Source of the DNA: Nepenthes gracilis
Taxonomy: Eukaryota > Streptophyta > Magnoliopsida > Caryophyllales > Nepenthaceae
Assembly (NCBI GenBank): GCA_033239525.1
Contig: BSYO01000003.1
Location: forward strand, 2,226,001-2,290,000
Reading direction: 5' to 3'
DNA: 64,000 nt
The position numbers were made by a program, and so were the translations under genes. Positions 23,700-36,000 of this stretch are shown one piece after another (the stretch's first letter is position 1; each line of letters begins with the position of its first letter). Below the pieces are notes generated by a model. The model was given only the letters and a program-made list of their open reading frames with translations. It ran no database searches and was not told the origin of the DNA.

Positions 23700-25560
23700 T
23701 AATGACCCAAGAGGAAAACCCATCAAATGATTCGCCTTACAATAAAATAGAGAATCCAATCGGTCCATATAGCACAAAGCCGGTATGTGAATCTGTTGGT
23801 CTTATCCGAACAGTTTACCTCTTGAATGAAGATAAAATTAACTCCGATCAACCGAAACAAACAGTTTTTTTCTCTTTTCTAATTCAACGGATTCGGTTGT
23901 CAGTTAGGAATTGTCGGCCAAACAGCATCTTCTTATCTATCCGGATAGTTCCTTAGGCGGTTGGTAGAAAAGATCAACTATCCCTTATTTCTATATAAAC
24001 CACTCATTCCCAGTAGGAGAAGAGGGGACGACGCTCAACAAAAAAGTTAACAAAAGACAATATTTAGATGCTTCAAGTGCATTTTATTTCTCTCATTAAA
24101 ATGCTTTCTATTAAGCGCATATTACAAAACCATTTTACAAACATTTTTATTTTATATCATATTTTTTTCAAAAAAAAGATTATTAATTTGAACGTTGGAT
24201 GATATATCGGGAAGTAAGTTCCGCCAATCCTTTGATCGTACATTTGTTATGTTGCACAGGATCTAGATTCGAAGTGTATGGAAGACCGAAATCGCGTCGA
24301 ACCTATCGGACAATTCTTGGTTCTCTAATCCGTATAGTAATTCAAATTCAAAACGTATCACTAGCACCGTATGAGAAAACGATTAAAAGTCCAACTACCA
24401 CACTCCAACAAAGAACAACATGGTGAACACACAAGCATAAGTTAGCATACCGATCAGAGATGTCATCTCATATGGCAACTGCCCTCTTATGGGCAGTCGG
24501 GTTGATGATCATTTCAACCCCTGTGTGTGTGCACTCGAGACGAGGGTGGACATCTCCAAGGTCATTCAAACCATTTACATACGACTTAACAAGGGGTCAA
24601 AGGGGCTCCATATTCCGCCTCCCAAACAACTACATCTAAGCGAAAGAAGAGGGGAAGGAAGCACCCCATCAAGAAGGACCGTTGGCCTGAAGACCTTGGG
24701 ATCCAAGCTGCCTCGAGCAATAAGGTCCCGACGCGCTTAGAGGTCCGTCTAAGTTACAAAACTCCAAAGGAAGGCCCTGAGAAGCGAAATTCTCGTTACT
24801 CCCGTGATGATAGGGAGCCTTCGTACCAAATAGGAGCTTCTCATAATGTGCACCCTTCGAATCTTGTGAGTCGTCCAACCTCTTATGTCACTCAGAACTC
24901 CTCGAAATTGAGGATCTTCCTCAATGAGAAGAGGATGGCAACCCCTCCTACATGGAGGAGAAAGTTGAAAAAATATTACAACATATTTTTTGAGGAAAAG
25001 CCAATGAACGAACCACAAATTTATGAAGATTTTCATTCACGATGAAGATCCGAACACATCCACTCCCTCATAAATTCAAAATGCCGGCCCTGGATCCTTA
25101 CGATGGGAGTACTGATCCTATAGATCATCTTGACCATTTGTACACTCTCCTAAACTTTCAAAGCTTGAACGAGGCTATAATATGTCTTTGCTTTCCCTTG
25201 ATTCTCAAAGGAAACACCCGAGTTTGGTTCTATCAAATTCAACCCAACTCGATTCAGACATTTCAGAATCTGGCTGACGATTTCTTTTCCCAATTACCTA
25301 GAGTCGGAGGGAAAAGAATCAACCATAACACCTTATTAGTATCAAGCAAGGGCCAAACGAAAGTTTAAAAATTTTTGACTCGATTTATAGCTGAGATCCG
25401 AAAGATATCCAAGCTCACTGATGAGGTGAAATTGAGTGTCTTTATATCAACCTTAAAGCCTGGGAACTTCTTAAAGCATTTGGCCCACAACGACCTGTGT
25501 TAGACTTATCAGACGGTTCTTGACTTCCTAATCCGTATAATAATTCGGATCTGAATATAC
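23700..25560 (+). mobile_element. Ty3-gypsy remnant with short direct-repeat ends
   Basis: The coding part is a gag fragment (separate entry). About 24300-24360 and 25505-25560 share CTTATCAGACGGTTCTTG-like and CTAATCCGTATANTAATTC sequence, consistent with pieces of two LTRs. 23700-24000 (TATATAAACC at about 23994) has LTR-like composition. The edges are not resolved. Confidence 0.5.
25042..25500 (+). pseudogene. Ty3-gypsy Gag (retrotransposon gag domain) fragment
   Basis: Reads PLPHKFKMPALDPYDGSTDP, then DHLDHLYTLLNF, then FPLILKGNTRVWFYQIQPNS, the Tat-lineage Gag pattern (PxPxKFxMPxxxxFDGxxDP...LKGxAxxWF). A TAA at 25366 interrupts it, and the same frame resumes as FLTRFIAEIRKISKL and TLKPGNFLKHLAHND. 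No protease or pol follows. Confidence 0.75.
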
Positions 25561-26069
25561 ATTACTTATAAATGTTATATCATTTTTATTAATTATTTAC
25601 AGTAAGAGATGATTAATATGGGCTAAATAATTTTATTTTTATTTAAAATCTACAATTTTAATTTCGTTAGTAAAAAATGTAGTCAAATACATCTGAACTC
25701 AATTTCACTTGTAAGGGACAAATAATATCTTAATAAAAGTGATGTTATAATATACTTTATAGCATTTCCTTTGAAATATTCTTTAATTTACCAAATGATT
25801 TTTATAGGTGCCGGCTTTACCGGATAAGTCTCGCATTGGATAATATAATAATATATCATGATTTTTTTACAGCTTTTAGGAGGTATAATATTAATATATA
25901 TTGGGTATATTTTATTTTATATTTTAGCAAAAATACTTGCAAATTCCAAAGAATCAAACACCGGCATAGTTAAATAGGCATACCTTATAGAATCTCCAGC
26001 AGAAACAAGCATCCTTAACGTTGCCAGACCGTATGATTCTCCACCAAAGTGGAAAAAATAATAAATAAA

Positions 26070-29000
26070 TCATCGTTGCTTGATGGCTGCAAATAAATCC
26101 TGAAGTTCCTGTTTGGGAGCTTCAGAACGAGCAACGATCTCCACAACTTTATAAGAAGCCTCGGGATGAACCAATGCCTCAACAGCAACTTCTGCAACTT
26201 GATCCCTAGATACTGAACCTTCATAAAGTGTATCCTACAAAGAGAGAGAGAAAACAAAACCCGACTTATATGCCGAATACAAGCGGTAGCAAGAAAGCCA
26301 GTTGTTTTTCAGATGAGCTCATCTAGTTATACAAGCCTTTTATAACTTTTATATAACTCTTTTTCATACATTAAAAGAAATATTCAAAAGAGAAAAATGT
26401 TTTATATAAGTTGGAATAAGGATTATTTCTCTATTCAGATTACCTCAGGCTCCATGACTATATTTCCAGAAGGGGGCTCATTTCTTAACCCACCAGGCCT
26501 TATTATTGTATAGTTTATGCCAGATTTCCTGATGTGATTCTCTGCCTGGAGTTTTGCAATTAAGGTGAGTCCGAAAACATTGAGAAAAATGTAAGCTGGG
26601 TTGAGCAGCTGCCCCATTGCAGCTCCATTGACCAAAAGCGAACTGATGAGAATGAATCTGTTAATGCCACGTTTGCGACACGCTTCAACCAGATTCACGG
26701 TTCCAAAATTATCAACCTGCTAGGAGAACAATTTCATCAGCGTACAAACAGCAAGCATCATAATTGTGAAGATTGCTATACAACTCAACTTCAGGTGACT
26801 TGGGTCATACAATTCATAGGCTGTGCTTAAAAACCAGAGCAGCAAAACTGGGAATTAGGAGCTCTCTGGTTCAATCTCTGCTTCGATTTAGAGAAAAAGG
26901 GTGGTAGATGTAGTTTCTAAGGTGGAAAAATCAAAGCTAATTTCCCAAACAAATTAAAAATAAATAAATAATAAATAACAAGCTAAATAGAACAAATGCA
27001 AAGAGCAATACAAGTTTTCCTTTTTTTCAATAACAAATGACGCGTATAACAGGAGAAAACAAGAACATTGACAAGTATTAAGCACCAATATACACGCATG
27101 CATAAAATTGCAGACAGGATCACAGTCCGCAGTTTGTAGTTCTTGAAACTAGCTTAGCAGAAGAAAGTGCATAACTTATGGAGGCAGATGATAAGACCCA
27201 AAGAGAGAGAATGTACAAATGACCCTCTTAAACTCTTAAAGGACCATGTAGCCTAGATAGGCCTCGACCTCTCAGCTCAATGTATTAGACCTAGTAAATT
27301 CTCTTCTGACTATATTAATACTTTTTATTTATTTGATCTATTATTTAAAATATTTTACTAACTTAAGTATCGGAGGAATCCCCTAAAACAAACCACTGCG
27401 GTCCCTTTTACCTCTACTTTGTTTATGGTGCGCAAGAAACCGGTTCAAAGCTCCGGATCACACTTGGAACCGAATTGAATCAATTTTCCAAATAATCAAT
27501 AGTAATACTAACACGAATTAGAGAAGTTATCTCCTTCATTGCATCTCTTTGAGGAAATGGGAAGGCATAATAGTAAATTGAAAATTGCTCCTCTTCTGTC
27601 CTTTAAAAACCCCTCAGCTACTATCAAACGGGAGTTACACCCACCCATAATCACTTTTGAGATTTGAGGAGAGGAGAGGAAGATGGGAGAGAAACCCAAA
27701 TTGTATTCTTCAAGATGAGAACAAATTATCGCGGCATGATTCTTAATTTACAGTGTCCTTAGCTAAGCCAACTGACCTTCCACGGAGCGAATAAATCCCA
27801 TGAAGGCCGAAACCCTGTTGCACATATCACAGCCTCAGCATCATCACCGATAGCTTCAGCTAACTTCTCAGAACCTTCAGTAACATCTGCTTTCACCTGC
27901 ACAAGAATGCATGTTTAATTTACACGAACTACCTCTAAATTCTAAAAGGATACGGGCATATTGTGTTGCTATATTTCCTAACAATGTCACTGCTATAAAC
28001 AATTTCAAAAGCATCTTGACAAACTTTAAATTGAGCACGATCCATTATACATAGCTACTTATTTGCAAAAGATACTTGCTTGACATTAACGTGACGAAAG
28101 CTCGAGCAGCAAATTTACAGAAGCCAGATACGCCAATAATGGTTTTTTTTTTTTTCTGTTGTATTTTTGGGCTGTGTTGAATAATATATTAAATGATTTA
28201 TAGGCTGAATAATACAACGTTTCTGTCGGAATGTGTCACTCCCATATGAGGCCGCTGATCTGTTATACATAGCTACTTATTGGCAAAATATACTTGCTTG
28301 ACATTCACGTGACGAAAGCTCGAGCAGCGAATTGACAGAAGCCAGGTACTTGATATAATGGGAATGCCACCAAGCCAATAATGTAAGTTTTTTTTTTTTT
28401 TTTTTTGTATATTTTGGTTTTCACTGTGTTGAATATTTCATATATCACAGAATTGATTTATAGGCATTAATTAAATTGCGTCCTTTATGTATTTTCCTTA
28501 TTATAATTCATGAAAGACGATGAGTGATCCTGAGAATAGATTATTCTCTTCAATTTCTTACAAGAACAGATAATTTTACACAATCACTCGCCCTAATAAA
28601 GAGTTGAAAGCTACTTTGAAGCACCACAAATCCATCTCCATCTCTTCATCAAACGTATGAATTTGACTAATTGTTGTGCCTCTGAATAACCAGTAACCAA
28701 TTTCAATAGAACAGGCGAAGAACTACATCATTCATCTATGTTTCCGGTTCACTCCAGCCCAGTTTTCCGACTGTTTTTTAGCAGTTTTTTAATAACCTTT
28801 AAACCGAACAAGAGAGAGAGAGAGAGAGAGAATGAGAGATTGCTCACAATTTGGAGAGCGGGACTCTCAGAGAAACTCTTCTGCGCCTTATCGATGTCAC
28901 GAACCCCGGCCTTAACAGCGAATCCCTTTGCAAGCAATTGCTCAACGATTCTTTTCCCAGTGTTACCAGTTGCTCCGGCAACAAATATTTTCTTCTGCTC

Positions 29001-29280
29001 TTCCTCGCTCTCTCTGATTTCACTCCCTTCCATCTAAAGCAAGAAATTGAACCAAAAAAAAAAAAGAGATGTCAACATGAGGTAATTATATTTAAAATTT
29101 GTGTTTCTAGGTCTTGTCTGAGATGTATAATTTGCATTAGGATTTAATTGAAGGAAGACGACTCACATTTGCAGTTGAAAAGGAATGGATTCTGAAGGGA
29201 GGGCGTGTAGTCGTTAAAGGTTTAGTGAGAGAATGTGCGTGAATGAGTGGGTTTCTGAGATAAACAGCTGATGTTGCCAT
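26070..29280 (-). CDS. Chloroplast NAD(P)-binding Rossmann protein (At2g34460 type)
   Basis: Five minus-strand exons join in phase 0: 29280-29167, 29033-28848, 27896-27777, 26716-26444 and 26234-26070 (stop TGA), 285 aa. All junctions have GT-AG ends. Residues 1-38 are Ser/Thr/Arg-rich, as expected of a plastid transit peptide. Exon 2 starts MEGSEIRE and carries the nucleotide-binding motif GATGNTG at residues 58-64, then AGVRDIDKA. Exon 3 ends FRPSWDLFAPWK. Exon 4 has SSLLVNGAAMGQLLNPAY and GINYTIIRPGG, the atypical-SDR signature. Exon 5 has SRDQVAEVAVEAL and KVVEIVARSEAP. The match to Arabidopsis At2g34460 is nearly full length (about 280 aa). That protein is plastidial and, as I recall, found in plastoglobules; its substrate is not known to me. 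Intron 2 carries a tandem duplication. The domain is intact. Confidence 0.93.
28045..28470. repeat. Imperfect tandem duplication of about 218 bp in an intron
   Basis: Copies at about 28045-28215 and 28263-28470 share TTATACATAGCTACTTATT, ACGTGACGAAAGCTCGAGCA, CAGAAGCCAG, CCAATAATG, a T run and GATTTATAGGC. The offset is 218 bp. It lies in the second intron of the NAD(P)-binding protein gene. Confidence 0.85.
28810..28831. repeat. (AG)n microsatellite at exon 2 donor side
   Basis: A run of AG dinucleotides in the intron just after the exon 2 donor site of the minus-strand NAD(P)-binding protein gene. Read on that strand it is a (CT)n run. Confidence 0.85.
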
Positions 29281-32200
29281 GGTTTATGTGAGCCCTCCAT
29301 TCCCTCAAATTTCAATGCCACGAATTTTTCGCAATTTGCCTGGAGCTATTATGGTGACACGTTTTGAGGGTGAGATGAGAGATGATTAAATTCCTTCTCG
29401 TTACTTTTTTTTTTTTTTTTAATATTTATTTTTATAAAATATTTTAATTAATCAATATTAATTAAATTAATATGATTAGAAGGAATTGAATTAATATTTT
29501 TTTTAGGTGGATAAAAATTTTAAATTTTAGTGCTTAAATATGGATTGAGAAATTTTTAGATGGTCATAATTGTATTTCGCAAAAATTCTTATGATAAAAT
29601 ATTTTATACATAATGGATTAGAGATAATTAAAATTCAGTTTATGTTGGATTTAAAGTTAATTGTAATGAAAACAACATATATATATTGTAGTTCGAATTA
29701 GGAAGTCAAAATTTGTCTATCAGGTCTGAAGCTGGTTCAATTTTTATACGCTATTAATCTAAATCATGTGCAACACAATAAAATACGATTAAATAATTAG
29801 CAAAATTTATTTTTTGATATATCCTCCGATATTCAAGTTAGTATTTTTCTTTAAGAGAAAAAAATAAGACCATAAAGTAAAGATATTTGTTGAAATAATT
29901 TTATTCGTAGTTTGTATTTTTCTAAAAGTGTATTAATAAGAGATAGAGAAAATACGCTTTTAGCATATTAGAATTCGTCTTTAATTTATTTGAGTGTGGT
30001 CCTATTTTTCTGTTAAACGTAAGGAATTTTTATAGAAATTAGGGGTGATTGATTTTTCTGATTAATCGCCTAAGAAACCGTTGGGTTGATAAAATTTTGT
30101 TCTGCTAATAGTTTCAACCAACACCCGACACCAGTGAATCAAAATAAGAGAGAAAAATCGTTTCAATCGTTAGTATTAATTTCGTTTTTCTTCAATGAGC
30201 AAACCACTTAAATAGGGTCGACGAGCACGTCCACTGAATTAAACTGCATGAATCGAGTGGGCCTTTATACTTTATAAGTCAAATTCTTATGTGGACATTT
30301 TTTTTTATACCATTAGTAATAATACCCATCAATATATATTGAATTGGGTTCAATTTGTTTGGATAAATTGTTTACATGTACAAAATCCTGTAATCATCGT
30401 AAGTCACCCGTGGCCTTTTTCGATTATTCAAATTTTTTTTATGAAAAATAATTCCTTAAAAGTTTTATTTTTTTTCAAATATTTACATAAAATTACTTTT
30501 AAATTTAATATTTACGTGCAAATAAAATCTAAAAATAAATAAACAATAATTATTTGCAAAATATTATCCGTTAATAAATTTAATTTATATAAAGCCATAA
30601 AGCAATTTCAATTTACACAAAAATAAATTTCAGGCCAAGTTAATTCAATCACCTTTTTTTTGCTATAATATTTGGTCCGAAAGTTACAATAGGTTCTCAA
30701 TTTTAAAGGTACAAGATTTTTATAATATATCTTTGTACATCTTATAAAATTTCAATCTAATGCAGTTAATCGACTTAATTAACGGTGTTATATATTAATG
30801 AGATAAGGGCTATTTGTTTAAATATGGAAATATTTTACAAAATGTATGTCAAATATTTGGTATGGGGAAGAAAGTCTTACAATTTAAAGTTCTAGTATCT
30901 CCTTTTTTCTTCATTTCTCTTTTAAAAGCTTTCTCATTAATCATTTAAATATATTTTAAAAAATCACACTAAAATTTTTGGTAGCATCAAATTTAAATTT
31001 TTTGGCCAAGTGTGCCACCCGCCCGCCTGGCTTTGGTCGTCGGTGGGCCTTATGATCAACGCGATGATACGGCGCGACGAGATTATTGTGTCGGGAGTTT
31101 GGAGGCGCTAGATGGGCGAGGGGATGAGATAGTTCTCACCCTGCTTCTCCCAAGGAGAAGCAGGATCTTACTTTTTTTATTTACCACAATTCTTCTTTAA
31201 TTATTTTTAATTTAATGCATAGTAATTTATATATTAAATAAAAATATTTAAATATAAATTTTTATTAAATTTTTTAATATTTATTAAATATTAATATTAT
31301 AATAAAAAAATTTTAAACATTAATTATATATAATATTTTTAATATATTAACAATTGAGTGAAAGCATTTGTTTAAATATAGAAATGTTTTACAAAATTTA
31401 TGTCAACTATGGTTAAAATCCAGTCATCTATTAATCATTTAAATATATTTGTAATATACACTAAAATTTTTGGTAGCATCAAATTTAAATTTTTGAGTCG
31501 TGTTTATGATCAACGTCCGGCGACAGAGACTATCGTGCGAGGGGGCGCTCATAAAGATTAGGGAGCTAAATTCCTACTTTTCTTAAAGAAAAATATATTT
31601 TTATTTCTTTAATATGTATCATTAATTTTAAAAAATCAATATTTTAAATTTAAATATTAAATAATATTTTAATTTTTTATATAATATTATAAAAAAATTT
31701 TAAATATAATTATCTTTAATATTTTATTTTTAAATTATAACCATTAAATTTTAACACAATATTTAAAAAATAAAATAAAATCCCACTTTTCCTTATTGCT
31801 TCTCATTTTCCTCTAAATTTATTTTAAATCTTATCCTATAATTATATATGATTATTGCCCATAATTATTTAATTCATTTCCTTGAAATTATAAGACTAAA
31901 TTTTCCCCATACAAGACATGATTCGAAAATAAAATAAACCAATAGTTAAATTAATATTCAGAATAATAAAAAATAACAACAGAAACAAAGCTACAGTTAG
32001 GTTTGTATTCCAAAAAATAATAATAAAAAGAAGAGATTGAAAAAAGATGAAAAAAATACATCAAATAATACTTAGCAAAACAACTAACCCAAATACCAAT
32101 TAAGTAAGACAGATTTTAAAAAACAGTAATTATAATTTTTAAAATTCTGAAAAAAAATAAATCCCAAATATTAAACCTTGTAATAGTGTAAATATCAAAA

Positions 32201-33036
32201 TTAGTACACAACAAAAATGAATAATATGGCCGCGGAGAACATATTATATTGATTTATTAAACATTAAAAAGTACAAAAAATAGATATTTGGGGAAAAAAA
32301 ATTGCAAAATTAAGTCACTGACAAGGCTTCTATAAAACCCTTCAATCTTAGCATATTATATAAAGTTTTCTTCGCCAAACTCAACTTCACAAGCCTTTTT
32401 AGAGACACTCAAACAAGAATTATATCAACTCTACCCTTCTAGCAAAGATTGAGAGCTAATATCTGATCTCATATACACACCATTTTTACAAAAAATAAAA
32501 AAAAAAAAGACATAATTATTGTCATATTAGCAAATTAACAAATAAATAAATAAATAAAGATAACTACTTTTTTCTCTTCCATATGCATATTTCCGGTCGA
32601 GGATGAATACATGAAGAGTATGAGCATTATTTTCCAAAATGATTATGATAAATTTATGATAAATTCAGACTCCAACCAATTACTCAAATTTTCATCAAAT
32701 AATTTATAGTTTGGACAATTGGTAATCTAAGCTCAACAGATCATCAAGTTCAGCAAAACTAAACGGACTAGGATGATAGGCAGTTGCTACTGACATTCTA
32801 TTATCAGCCTAAACACATTCAGGCAGCATCCCCTACATATCTCCCCTAACACCAAAATCCAAGCATCAACAAAGAATAACAATGTCGACTCTTTCATAAG
32901 TTTTGGCTCTTCCAAACAGCAGATTGTCATTCTTATAGCTCAAATAGGTGAAAAGAAAACAGCAAATAGCAGCTTCAATTAAAAAAAAAAAAAAAAGAAA
33001 TTGCAATTGTGGAGGTAATAGTTCAATTTTTCAGGA
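29281..33036. other. Intergenic region, AT-rich
   Basis: 29281-29400 is the promoter side of the minus-strand Rossmann gene. 29400-30800 is AT-rich and empty. 30811-31790 is an imperfect tandem duplication (separate entry). 31800-32600 is AT-rich with A runs. 32600-33036 is the probable 3' UTR and downstream flank of the phosphatase gene. Confidence 0.5.
30811..31790. repeat. Imperfect tandem duplication of about 0.5 kb
   Basis: Copies at about 30811-31330 and 31366-31790 share ATTTGTTTAAATATNGAAAT, CTAAAATTTTTGGTAGCATC, AAATTTAAATTTTT and a small GC-rich core starting ATGATCAACG. Copy 2 is shorter by about 60 bp within the first half. Function unknown. Confidence 0.7.
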
Positions 33037-36000
33037 TCACCTCTCAAAAGCATCCCCCCTATTTGAGTTTAAAGGTGGATAAACTGCTGCAGCTATTTTC
33101 TTCCTCAGGTTAAATTTCTCAGAGATTAGAGGGCGAACATCTTCCACGCCTACCAAGCTCTCCAAGAATGGAAGTAACAGCAGTAATTCTTCATCTGTAC
33201 GGTCATCAAACCAGCTTTCAATGGGAATTCCGTTGTCCACCTGAAACCCAAATGCCTGCAAGCGCATGCACAACCGCATATTTGTAGGCCCCATTTATGT
33301 TCATGGAAATCCAGGAGAAAAGGAAATTTTGAATTTGTGCATTAATTGGTTATATTTCATCAAATTTTCATTCAATGTTCAGGTTTTCCAGGAGTTTAAA
33401 AAGGGCACCAATGAAAAAGGAATGGAATCGATGGAATGTTTCTTTTCACTCTCAATTCTGTGGGAATGGGAGAGCTTTGATGCAATGGTATAGCTGTCAT
33501 CATATGACCAAGTGGTTAAGAGTTCAAATTGTGAAAATAAACTCTTGCATAGTGCAAAATAAGATCATGTGTAACGGACCCGAAGTGATCCAACCCTTCT
33601 TCCCCATACCCCTTTTCAGACACCGAGCTGCCCTTTCCCCAGACCACCTCCTTTAATTTGGGATTTATGTCAGAACATCGAATCTAAGCCAACTCACTAA
33701 ATATATATAAAGAACACAAGTTTTAACAGCATATAGCTCCATAGAGCAGGCATTTGCAAAGTTATGACTTATTTTTGCATGTGGCTCCATGGAATTCCTT
33801 TTTGGCACGGAGGACATTGACCAAAAGTTAAGCAGTCTTCAACATAGCTTCAAATGGAGCATAGAAGATGGAAAAACATCTCCCTTTGGTTTGATTTTTT
33901 GGGTGAGCGATCACAGACTTTGTGAGGAGGTTCAAGATATTGTCTCCATGATATTTACTAGTTTATAGCAGATGTAATTTCCAACAAAAAATAATGGAAT
34001 TTGGATCTACTTCAAACTAACCGTGTCAACTGATCTCCCTGATGTTGTGGCCCAGTGGAGGGTTATAGCACCAATGGGCCTACGAACTGGTTGATGGAAA
34101 TGAGTGTGGAGTTTTGAAGTTCTGGCAAGGATTTAAATGTTTGTTCGGTAGTTAATTCATTCCTACTCATGTACTGAGACACAAAAGAGGTTTTGCAGCC
34201 TCAAATGTATGGACGGTTGAAATTTCGATCACCTTATGAGTTTAAAATTCATAATATAAATATTCACGGTTAATGGTTGAAAGTATTTCTAAACTTTTTT
34301 TATAAGCTAAAGTTTAATGGTGTATAAATTTGAATATTTATAGGTAAATTGTATTGTTGACTTAATTTATCAAAAACTAAACTAGTATTATCAGATTTTT
34401 TTGATTTTTTCTTACCATAAGGTGAGAAAATAGTATTTTTGGTTGGGTTTGAGTTTCGGTGTAATCCAAAATATTGGGTTTCTACCCAACCTGAATTCCT
34501 AAATGCCGGGCTTGGTCATGGGTTAAAAATATTGGGTTGGATTTGGGTTTGGCTCTGCCAACCCATTGCCTTTAATGGGCAACATAGCTCTCAAGTCATT
34601 AGACGGTGTTCCAAAGCGACGAGGGACCTTTTTTAGGGACAAATTGGAAGACAGTGGCAGGTTAAACAGTTTCAGGCAGAGCTCCTTTAAGGAGGCAAGT
34701 CTATTTATGATGAGGCACGGCATCCGATTCATTTCAGTCCTTGCTCTTATCCTCTTGTTGATTCTTTGGAATGCTAGGAAATTATAAAAGCCGAAGTGAT
34801 AAGATAGGAGAGGTCTCTTTTGCAGTTGAATAGAAACTCCAAATGATTATTGAACTTTATGATGCTATCAGAGTGGCCTTCAATTGGGACAGCATCTCTA
34901 CTAGACAAGGAGTACATAGGGGGTGATGAGGGGTGTCAACTAAAATTAATGTCAATGGGAGCTCAGCAGGAAAACCAGGACAAGCGGGCTTTGATGGAAT
35001 TAAAATGACGCCTTCAAGGACGCTAACATATGGGCAGAAATTCTGGAAAAGAAAAAATGGCTGGATCTTCTCAATTTATGATGTCCGAGAAACAACCAAT
35101 CGAGGTGGCCAGTAGTGATTAGCGGTAAGATCAATTGTTGATTTTTGCTTTTTTGCAAAGTACCAAAATAAGAAAACACGTAGTTCTATATAAATTTTAC
35201 TTTAGATTTTCTCAAACCAAGCTAATCAATCATATCTGAACTCTACATCGTCGACCCCAAGATCAAGAACTTCCCCTAATGGTTTATTTTCCAAAATAAG
35301 TAAAAGAAAGTGACGTGAAAATTTTGCCTTTCAAAGCAAAGTGGATTTAGAAAAAACCAAAAAAACAAAATGTGCAGGACTGACAATAAGTAAAGGTCAG
35401 CAAAAAATGGTAATATATAAAAATGAAATGAAAAGATAGTGAAATCAAAGGAGGAATTGATATATGGCAAAGACAAGTGTTTGTATTTGTTCAAGCTCTA
35501 TCTTTAAGGGGATTAAACAAGGGGGAACATATCCTCTATATTTTTCCAAAAATATAGATATATTTTTATGTTATTTTCCTTCAAACTTCTATTTTACCTA
35601 TATTTTAAGATCAAAATAAGATATCAGTACTTTCCACAGTTTTCCTACCCTAATATACTAGTGTATAAATCATGAAGCTCAACACAAAGCTAAGCCACCA
35701 TCAGGAATCATTAAGTGAAATTGACAAATATAAACAACTGGAAGAGCAGAAATGGAGTAATACCTGAGGAGAGTTGTCAATTATGATTACTCGTGCCAAA
35801 TCACGGCCAAGAATTGACAAATCTTTCAGGTAGTTACCCTCCACATAAACACAAGACTCACGATAAACTCGATGACGAAATATTCTTCTCCTTGGGTCCA
35901 AGACATTGAGAAGTTGTTCAGCATAGATACTTTGGCTAGCGGTGAAAATAATAATCTCAAATAGGCTGGCTACTCTCTCCATAAAATCTCTAAGATAAGG

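Noticed and set aside
26850..26890. GGTTCAATCTC as a tRNA or SINE B box
   Set aside because: No matching box A or cloverleaf around it.
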